From an uncultured Leucothrix sp. (GTDB lineage Bacteria; Pseudomonadota; Gammaproteobacteria; Thiotrichales; Thiotrichaceae): a DNA stretch of 12,990 nucleotides. The position numbers and the translations under genes are program-made. The stretch spans positions 1 to 12,990 of the forward strand of contig CALKXC010000240.1 in the NCBI GenBank assembly GCA_938004025.1, written 5' to 3'. The notes beneath the pieces were generated by a model. It made no database searches. It was not told the origin of the DNA and saw only the letters and a program-made list of their open reading frames with translations. Positions 8,382 to 12,990 of the stretch are shown piece after piece. The stretch's first letter is position 1. Each line of letters starts with the position of its first letter.

Positions 8382-8419
8382 GAACGCATCTCAGAAATTA
8401 GCACTTCACTTGACAAAAC

Positions 8420-9592
8420 TCATTCAGCGACAAAGTCCGAGTCAATTTTTTCCCAGATCGGAGTTGAATCATAATCAGGCGTGCCAATCCTCCCGTAGTA
8501 ATTGGAAAACAATTGAACTATTTCTTCACGATACGGATTATCTAGTGAACATATAATCTCGTATTGGTCGGATTCATTCACCGGAAGATTTAGTAGCTGC
8601 TGAAAATCGACAATACTATCTCGCAGAAAAAACGTACCAGGTAGGAACTTATAACGCCCTCCGAGTTTGTTTAGGATCAAACTCTTTACAAATCCACGGG
8701 CTTCTTTAACTTTTCTTTGCGCTACACTGAATTCGTTTTTTGGATCTTTGGATTGCAGAGCAGGATCAACGTTGGCAAGTTCTACGTTATTTTCGACCCA
8801 TTGTTTGTAAAGCCTATGATTAACAAGTGGCGTGACACTGGCTAACAATACATTTTCAGCCTTATGCTGCTCAAAATCACAAGCTGGTGTCAGTACAATC
8901 CAAGTTGTATCGTCTTTTTTTCTGCGAAAGATATCAGCTGGGTTGCAGCTTTCCACTACCGGTGGGAATAGATACATTTCAAGCGGAGCAATCCGGCTTG
9001 TATCCATTCCTAGCAACTCCTTTACACTTTTTTGAGATAGATTTTGAGATAGATTCCTCGCAGCCAGAAGCGCAATGTCAGATGCTACGTTATCGTCGGC
9101 CACCCGCTTCAGAGCGAACTCAAGATTGTCCCAAATATAAGCTCGGCTGCGCTCTTCAATATACCGGGCAAGTTGCGGCAAACCTGTATCCATGATTAGT
9201 TTAACTGCAGCCCGTACTTCATCTGTCGTAGATCCCTTGTCAACGACTTTCACGACGTGACTCTTCAAGTGATCGACTTTGGCTGGGAAGCCAGTATAGA
9301 AAACCACAGGTACAAACCTAGATGATTTAAGTGCCTGCAGCAATTCTTCTCCACGTTGATCTTCGGCGTTTGGATCAACTGATGGAGCGGGGTCTTGCCT
9401 CTCCTCATGCACATCCAGGAAAACCAGGTCAAACCTGTTGTTATGTAACAGCTCCAAACCTTCATTAAAGGTATCTGCACAGGTGAACTCGAAGCGGTAC
9501 TCCCCCATCTTAGAAGATAAGATTCTTTCTAACCCTTCGAGCATTTCAGGATCATCATCCACGGCAAGAACTTTCCACATTGACGCTTCCAT
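8420..9592 (-). CDS. Receiver-domain response regulator with unidentified C-terminal effector region
   Basis: Residues 6-135 form a CheY-like receiver. Acidic residues D12-D14 (VDDDPEML), phosphoacceptor D60 (LVFLDVHEE), T100 (VVFYTGF) and K119 (VVDKG) are all present, so phosphorylation should be possible. The segment between D60 and T100 is longer than usual, with a charged insert at about 62-82. Residues 140-390 contain no helix-turn-helix, cyclase, phosphodiesterase or methylesterase signature. They do contain WIVLTPACDFEQ (231-242) with C238, a possible functional core. The start is three bases after the kinase stop, implying co-transcription. A second ATG at codon 5 (9580) has GGAAG five bases upstream and gives MWKVLAVDDD, so it is an equally good start. 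The protein is presumably the partner of the adjacent kinase, acting by protein contact or an unknown activity rather than as a transcription factor. Confidence 0.85.
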   Translation of the reverse strand: MEASMWKVLAVDDDPEMLEGLERILSSKMGEYRFEFTCADTFNEGLELLHNNRFDLVFLDVHEERQDPAPSVDPNAEDQRGEELLQALKSSRFVPVVFYTGFPAKVDHLKSHVVKVVDKGSTTDEVRAAVKLIMDTGLPQLARYIEERSRAYIWDNLEFALKRVADDNVASDIALLAARNLSQNLSQKSVKELLGMDTSRIAPLEMYLFPPVVESCNPADIFRRKKDDTTWIVLTPACDFEQHKAENVLLASVTPLVNHRLYKQWVENNVELANVDPALQSKDPKNEFSVAQRKVKEARGFVKSLILNKLGGRYKFLPGTFFLRDSIVDFQQLLNLPVNESDQYEIICSLDNPYREEIVQLFSNYYGRIGTPDYDSTPIWEKIDSDFVAE

Positions 9593-9595
9593 CGT

Positions 9596-11836
9596 CTACA
9601 CCCTTTTATTCAGTATTATTCTAAAAACAGCCCCGCCAGCCTTTCCTGAGTCAAGCAACTCCACACTGCCACCATAATAATCTCGAACGATTTCTCCGAC
9701 TAGGCAAAGGCCAAGACCATGCCCGTCGGGCTTCCTGGTAAAATAAGGCTCAAATATCTGATCTCTATATTTGGCATCGATACCAGGCCCCGTGTCAGAA
9801 AAATTAATCTCCAACGAGCCGCTTTTTTTGCGTTCAACCAAGATTCTAATGTTCCGCCTGTCTTCAGAGACAGACCTTAACCAGTAAAGGCTGTTGGTAA
9901 GGAGGTTAGTGAAAATCTCTGTCAGTTCAGTTTTGTCAATGCTTACCAGGGTCTCAGTATCAGGCAGTTCAACTTCTACCGAAGCCTCCAAGAGTTCTTT
10001 CTCATAGATCATGAACACATCTTTGAAAAGGTCTTCAATATAGTATTTTTTTGGCCTTCCACGTTTACGGCCACCGAACGGTTCCGCACGCCTAAAAACG
10101 TCCCTCAGAACAGAGGCCTGCCCCACTATTTTTTTATAGCTAGTCTCAAAGCGATTCAATTCTGCAAACTCAGACTTGGTTTCGAGTAGTTCTTCTGCCA
10201 ATTCCCTTCCAAGCCCAGCCTCGGTCTGAATTTTTGCCAGTGGCTGGCGACCGTCGTGAAGAATTTTGTCGACAATCCCCCCCAAAGTGGCAAGTGCATG
10301 GTACCTGGACAACACATTTTGGAATTTTTTTATCTGATCTTTCCAATCAGTCTCAGCTTTGTTAATCAAACTCAGCGTTGCCTTCTTATCGACATCACCA
10401 CGATTAATAGCTTCTGCTATGTTACTGAAATCGGGCGAGTCAAATAGCCCTCTTTGCTGATCCTGTTTCTCCGTATTGGGCCCGAGGGAGGTTCGTTTAA
10501 ACGCATGCTTGAGATTTTCCGTCTCGTTAAGTACGAACTTCATTATGTTCTGAAGGTCTGTATAAGCACTCGTATTGTCCAACCCCTCCCTGTTGCTCAG
10601 ATCATGTAACCCTGGGTTCTTATCGGCAGTAATGGCTATGTATCCAGTTATCTGGTTGTTTGAGAATCTCCGTGTGGGGGCTTGTACACGGCGCATATCC
10701 AATCTAAGCCAGTCATTATCCGGCTCACCATATGGAAGCACCCTGAACCCGTCCCTATAGATATTTATGCCGGCAATCGCATCTAGATCTTTCCTAATAC
10801 TCCTGATACCACCGCCGACCTTCTGATTAACATTCTCGAGCTCGTCGCGATCCCACATTCTCAACTCAAAGCTAAAAGGCCCACACTCGACATCTTTTTC
10901 ACTTTCAGAGTTTCCATGTGGGGCCGGCTTTTCACTATTTGTGTAGAGTTCCCACGCCCCTTTCGAAAATATATTGTAAAAAAAGCCCTCGAAATAACTG
11001 GGCTGACCCTCCTCTTCGATCTTAACGGAGAAAGAATATTCGCCATTGGTCTGAACCTCCCCCATAACCACATAATGCGGGTACTTTATTATTTCTGGCG
11101 GCGCTATTCTAGAATTGAATTCGCCATGTGTATCAGGAAGTTCGAGAAAGATACTGAAGTTATTAGTGGGGTAAAAAGGCGACATCAGTCTAGAAAGCCC
11201 CCTTTGCAGATTCTCCAAGTCTTGCTTTTCCCAGGTGTTTTTCAACCTGTTCATTCTTAATATAGTTCCATGATTCGGATTGCGGTATCGCTTTTCTGAA
11301 AAATCCTTCAACCGCCAGTCTGAGACTATTTCTGTAGCCTTCTGCTGATCTGCCAGAAAAAGAATCTCATCTAAAAAAAGCTCGTCATCATCAAACTGCG
11401 TCCAGTCGAACACCGCATATGACTCAGTATCCGCTTGATCTCTAGTCCGAGTGATCAATTCAAGCTCCTTTGCGATTCTTGCGGACGCAAACCGACCAAT
11501 ACCTTTTTCCCCAAGCATACGCCTGCGACCACTCTTACTTTTTTTGCTGCCTTTCTTGGTTGACGTCGCGATGACCATCCAGGAGTTCCTGATCGTATCC
11601 ATGTCCATACCATGACCGTCATCCATCACCTCAACAGCACCAGCCCCCTCCTTTAGATCTGAAGAAAAAGAGATCAGAACATTTTGGGCATCTGCGTCAT
11701 AAGCGTTCTTAACGAGCTCTATTAGCGCTACCGTTTCACTACTAATGAGTTCTTCGCCCAGCGTCTTGAGTATCCGAGCTTTTGGGCGAAGGGGAATCGC
11801 CCCATCATCGTATTTGGATTCTCGTTTTTTAATCAA
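9596..11836 (-). CDS. Histidine kinase with a second, N-terminal Hsp90/MORC-like ATPase module
   Basis: This 746-residue protein is apparently cytoplasmic, with no membrane segment or signal peptide. Residues 15-200 are a GHKL ATPase of the Hsp90/MORC type: ELVKNAYDADA (40-50, N44), MDDGHGM (71-77) and GEKGIGRFA (109-117). Residues 200-450 may be a transducer-like domain. A kinase module follows: H-box KILHDGRQPL with H527 and P532, N-box NLLTNSLYWL (644-653), G1 DTGPGI (681-686), F-box IFEPYFTRK (694-702) and G2 DGHGLGL (704-710). A basic segment, GGRKRGRPKK, is at 588-597. The start is TTG at 11836, supported by AAAGGA seven bases upstream (11844-11849). It is followed directly by the receiver gene. 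Likely it senses a ligand or nucleic-acid state through the N-terminal ATPase and phosphorylates the receiver. A MORC/paraMORC-like role in defence is possible but inferred. Confidence 0.87.
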   Translation of the reverse strand: MIKKRESKYDDGAIPLRPKARILKTLGEELISSETVALIELVKNAYDADAQNVLISFSSDLKEGAGAVEVMDDGHGMDMDTIRNSWMVIATSTKKGSKKSKSGRRRMLGEKGIGRFASARIAKELELITRTRDQADTESYAVFDWTQFDDDELFLDEILFLADQQKATEIVSDWRLKDFSEKRYRNPNHGTILRMNRLKNTWEKQDLENLQRGLSRLMSPFYPTNNFSIFLELPDTHGEFNSRIAPPEIIKYPHYVVMGEVQTNGEYSFSVKIEEEGQPSYFEGFFYNIFSKGAWELYTNSEKPAPHGNSESEKDVECGPFSFELRMWDRDELENVNQKVGGGIRSIRKDLDAIAGINIYRDGFRVLPYGEPDNDWLRLDMRRVQAPTRRFSNNQITGYIAITADKNPGLHDLSNREGLDNTSAYTDLQNIMKFVLNETENLKHAFKRTSLGPNTEKQDQQRGLFDSPDFSNIAEAINRGDVDKKATLSLINKAETDWKDQIKKFQNVLSRYHALATLGGIVDKILHDGRQPLAKIQTEAGLGRELAEELLETKSEFAELNRFETSYKKIVGQASVLRDVFRRAEPFGGRKRGRPKKYYIEDLFKDVFMIYEKELLEASVEVELPDTETLVSIDKTELTEIFTNLLTNSLYWLRSVSEDRRNIRILVERKKSGSLEINFSDTGPGIDAKYRDQIFEPYFTRKPDGHGLGLCLVGEIVRDYYGGSVELLDSGKAGGAVFRIILNKRV

Positions 11837-11843
11837 TGATTTT

Positions 11844-11849
11844 TCCTTT
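11844..11849 (-). promoter_or_regulatory. Ribosome binding site fixing the TTG start of the kinase
   Basis: AAAGGA on the minus strand lies seven bases before the TTG at 11836. No ATG or GTG with comparable support is in frame nearby, and the following residues lead directly into the ATPase domain. Confidence 0.6.
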
Positions 11850-11936
11850 ACGAAATATGGTGCGGTAGTAAAGACTTACGAGCGCAAAACACCCCATTGT
11901 GACATAAGGAGTTGCATTGATTGTCTCGGAACAGGG

Positions 11937-12140
11937 TCAAAGCTTTGTACGTTCCAATAACTGGCCTACCTCGCACTCAAACAGCTCGCATAACTTTTCA
12001 ATGGCGTCCAAATCCACACGCGTAGCTGTTTCTTTATACAGCAGCGTTATGGTATTCCTATTCAACCCAGTCTCCCTAGCCACATCAGCAATCTTCATCT
12101 TCCGCTCACCCATGAGCCTCGACAGATGACATCGAATCAC
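11937..12140 (-). CDS. Small XRE/Cro-CI-type transcriptional regulator
   Basis: This 67-residue protein is almost entirely one helix-turn-helix domain: KIADVARETGLNRNTITLLY (15-34) holds the two DNA-contacting helices, and LDAIEKLCELFECEVGQLLE (43-62) is the closing part typical of the HTH_26/YozG-like group. The start is GTG at 12140 with GGGAGG about six bases upstream. It lies 100 bp upstream of the kinase gene on the same strand and diverges from the small gene at 12265. It may repress the shared region at 12141-12264, controlling the kinase-receiver unit, the integration genes, or both. No partner toxin is recognised. Confidence 0.85.
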   Translation of the reverse strand: MIRCHLSRLMGERKMKIADVARETGLNRNTITLLYKETATRVDLDAIEKLCELFECEVGQLLERTKL

Positions 12141-12197
12141 AACGCCCTCCCAATATCATTCAGCATCATATTATTACCTTTAAAATGACATTATCGC

Positions 12198-12226
12198 TTG
12201 CAGAAAGATATTCTGAGCGGTAAAAT
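12198..12226 (+). promoter_or_regulatory. Candidate sigma70 promoter for the small gene and integration module
   Basis: TTGCAG (12198-12203) and TAAAAT (12221-12226) are separated by 17 bases. The -10 box matches five of six consensus positions; the -35 box matches only TTG. It is suitably placed before the gene starting near 12265. Confidence 0.42.
12201..12215. promoter_or_regulatory. Inverted repeat inside the candidate promoter, possible XRE operator
   Basis: CAGAA, spacer AGATA, TTCTG: perfect 5-bp arms lying between the candidate -35 and -10 boxes. A repressor here would block the plus-strand promoter. The neighbouring XRE regulator is the natural candidate, but short repeats also arise by chance. 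Confidence 0.35.
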
Positions 12227-12264
12227 GCTATGCAGGATGACAAATCCTCATCTACAAGGAGATT

Positions 12265-12618
12265 ATGATGCATAAAACGAAATCACGAAACAAAAACAAC
12301 TCGATCAGCCACTTACGGCTAGTGAACAGCAAGCTAGCCACATCAATTGCTGAACAACTAATTCCCCGTGAAAGCCTGCCAATAGATTCGAAGCAAATTA
12401 ACTACCTCACGCAGTCAATGATGAATCGGCTTTGGATACCTAGCACTTCAACAATCGTTGGCCTGCTCAATGTAGGAACTACTCAAGATAACTTTCAGGA
12501 ATTATCCAAGTGGATTTCTAACCAACTGAACACCCCAGAAAGTGATGGCGCATCAAACGATCTGCCACAACTAGAACGCAGATTTCTCAATGTCATTAGT
12601 CACTACACAGTGATGTAA
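12265..12618 (+). CDS. Small protein of unknown function upstream of integration genes
   Basis: The 117-residue product (116 if the second ATG at 12268 is used) has a basic N-terminus (about 1-13), is otherwise polar, and shows no domain I recognise. AAGGAG at 12256-12261 precedes the start; the spacing favours 12268. It is preceded by a candidate promoter and followed after 10 bases by the excisionase-like gene, so it is probably first in a small operon with the integration genes. Its position, divergent from an XRE regulator and before an excisionase, suggests a role in island maintenance or excision control, but no motif supports a specific function. Confidence 0.65.
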   Translation: MMHKTKSRNKNNSISHLRLVNSKLATSIAEQLIPRESLPIDSKQINYLTQSMMNRLWIPSTSTIVGLLNVGTTQDNFQELSKWISNQLNTPESDGASNDLPQLERRFLNVISHYTVM

Positions 12619-12628
12619 AGGCGTCCCC

Positions 12629-12990
12629 ATGAAACTGGGCAAATCCAGCAACCTAATCCTGTTGCCGCGCATGTTGCGGCTGCGGGATGCACCCACCTAC
12701 CTTGGCATGGACCGCAACCGGTTCAATGCCGAGGTACGGCCCAGCCTCACTGAAATCCCAATCGGTGAACAAGGCATCGCATTCGATCGTTTCGAGCTTG
12801 ATGCCTGGGTAGACGAATACATATCAGCACACGGTCGCCGCACCAGTTCACAAGGAGAGAACACATGGCAAGGAAGAAGACACCAGGCCTCGTCAAACGC
12901 TCAGGCCTCTGGCACATCGACAAACGTATCAACGGACAACGCGTTTGCCAAAGCACTGGAACAAATCAACTTGAAGAAGCGGAACTCTTC
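12629..12990 (+). CDS. Excisionase/AlpA-like winged-helix protein, partial (runs off window)
   Basis: The visible 120 residues contain a MerR-like excisionase fold: RLRDAPTYLGMDRNRFNAEV (18-37) is the helix-turn-helix, and GIAFDRFELDAWVDEYI (54-70) is the wing and closing helix (xFDRxxLDAW pattern). Such proteins bend DNA at attachment sites to direct excision, or activate integration genes. The start is ATG at 12629 with AAGG a few bases upstream, ten bases after the preceding gene. The frame stays open past the integrase start at 12865 to the window edge. I recall Pseudomonas island proteins whose tails, past residue 75, include a SGTST motif much as here (ASGTST), so the overlap is probably real. 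Confidence 0.78.
   Translation, partial: MKLGKSSNLILLPRMLRLRDAPTYLGMDRNRFNAEVRPSLTEIPIGEQGIAFDRFELDAWVDEYISAHGRRTSSQGENTWQGRRHQASSNAQASGTSTNVSTDNAFAKALEQINLKKRNS
12865..12990 (+). CDS. Tyrosine recombinase (island integrase), N-terminal fragment
   Basis: Only the first 42 residues are in the window. They read MARKKTPGLVKRSGLWHIDK and on to QLEEAELF, matching the N-terminus of site-specific tyrosine integrases common in Pseudomonas islands, where the G-W-x-I-D-K segment begins the arm-binding region. The catalytic Arg-His-Arg-Tyr residues lie beyond the edge. The start is ATG at 12865 with AAGGAG (12852-12857) seven bases upstream. It overlaps the excisionase-like gene in another frame. It would integrate the element at the tRNA-Phe 3' end represented at 139-185. 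The assignment rests on recalled family resemblance of a short segment plus the att context. Confidence 0.75.
   Translation, partial: MARKKTPGLVKRSGLWHIDKRINGQRVCQSTGTNQLEEAELF

Larger units (their letters stand above)
8024..8419. other. Intergenic region between convergent nuclease and receiver genes
   Basis: About 400 bp separate two convergent operons. I find no classical terminator with a strong stem and T-run; weak hairpins lie at 8155-8171 and 8363-8381. On the minus strand, about 8304-8400 reads as a charged, coding-like segment (ERDAKLDEDAWEVKRERL) broken by a stop at 8361-8363 and ended by a stop at 8304-8306. It may be a decayed gene end. No functional gene is claimed. Confidence 0.45.
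139..12990. mobile_element. Integrative genomic island at tRNA-Phe (partial, right end outside window)
   Basis: The island is inferred from a tRNA-Phe 3' fragment at its left end and a tyrosine integrase with an excisionase-like partner at its right end. The fragment reads on the minus strand, so an element inserted in the tRNA 3' end would leave the intact minus-strand tRNA to the right, next to the integrase. That is the usual position for the integrase. Between the ends are only accessory genes: an HNH nuclease, a methyltransferase/McrBC-like operon, a kinase-receiver pair and a regulator. No transfer, replication or phage structural gene is visible, so it is probably a non-self-transmissible defence island. 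The right attachment site is not in the window, so the extent is inferred. Confidence 0.72.

Noticed and set aside
8320..8556. 78-codon plus-strand frame at the receiver gene end
   Set aside because: It is low-complexity and serine-rich, and overlaps the end of the receiver gene antisense.
10916..11260. 114-codon plus-strand frame inside the kinase gene
   Set aside because: It is a shadow of the kinase coding sequence on the other strand, whose motifs are clear.
1..12990. CRISPR array or insertion sequence
   Set aside because: No regularly spaced repeats, no transposase gene and no terminal inverted repeats with target duplication were seen.

Overview
The window looks like most of a small integrative defence island in a gammaproteobacterium, probably Pseudomonas or a close relative. 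At the left (139-185, minus strand) is a 47-base fragment matching the 3' half of a Pseudomonas-type tRNA-Phe. At the right edge (12865 onward, plus) is the start of a tyrosine integrase of a type common in Pseudomonas islands, preceded by an excisionase-like gene. A tRNA fragment at one end and an integrase at the other, in these orientations, is the expected layout of an element inserted in the 3' end of tRNA-Phe. The intact tRNA should lie just beyond the integrase, outside the window. By eye the cargo is AT-richer than the integration module, which fits mixed ancestry.

Left cargo (436-8023) is a restriction-modification-like locus. An HNH nuclease (436-1263, minus) is separated by about 680 bp without a convincing gene from a plus-strand operon of three genes. 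These are a C5-cytosine DNA methyltransferase with an N-terminal winged-helix domain (1941-3563), a McrB-like AAA+ NTPase that overlaps it by 4 bases (3560-5575), and a DUF2357/PD-(D/E)XK nuclease (5606-8023). The arrangement resembles LlaJI-type systems, where a C5 methyltransferase protects DNA and McrBC-like subunits cut. A perfect 19-bp inverted repeat sits across the proposed methyltransferase start codon and is a good candidate operator for autoregulation by the fused winged helix.

Right cargo (8420-12140, minus strand) is a two-gene phosphorelay-like unit preceded by a small XRE regulator. The 746-residue kinase carries two GHKL ATPase modules: an N-terminal Hsp90/MORC-like one and a C-terminal histidine-kinase one with an H-box. 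Three bases downstream is a 390-residue receiver protein with an intact Asp/Thr/Lys phosphorylation site and a 250-residue C-terminal part that is not a recognisable DNA-binding domain. This pair is the best candidate in the window for a poorly described system: a signalling or defence module that senses something through the Hsp90-like half and passes a phosphate to a receiver-effector.

The rightmost part (12141-12990) holds a divergent promoter region, a small unknown gene, the excisionase-like gene and the integrase. The last two genes are read in different frames and overlap by at least 126 bp. All functional assignments come from reading motifs by eye; no database search was run.
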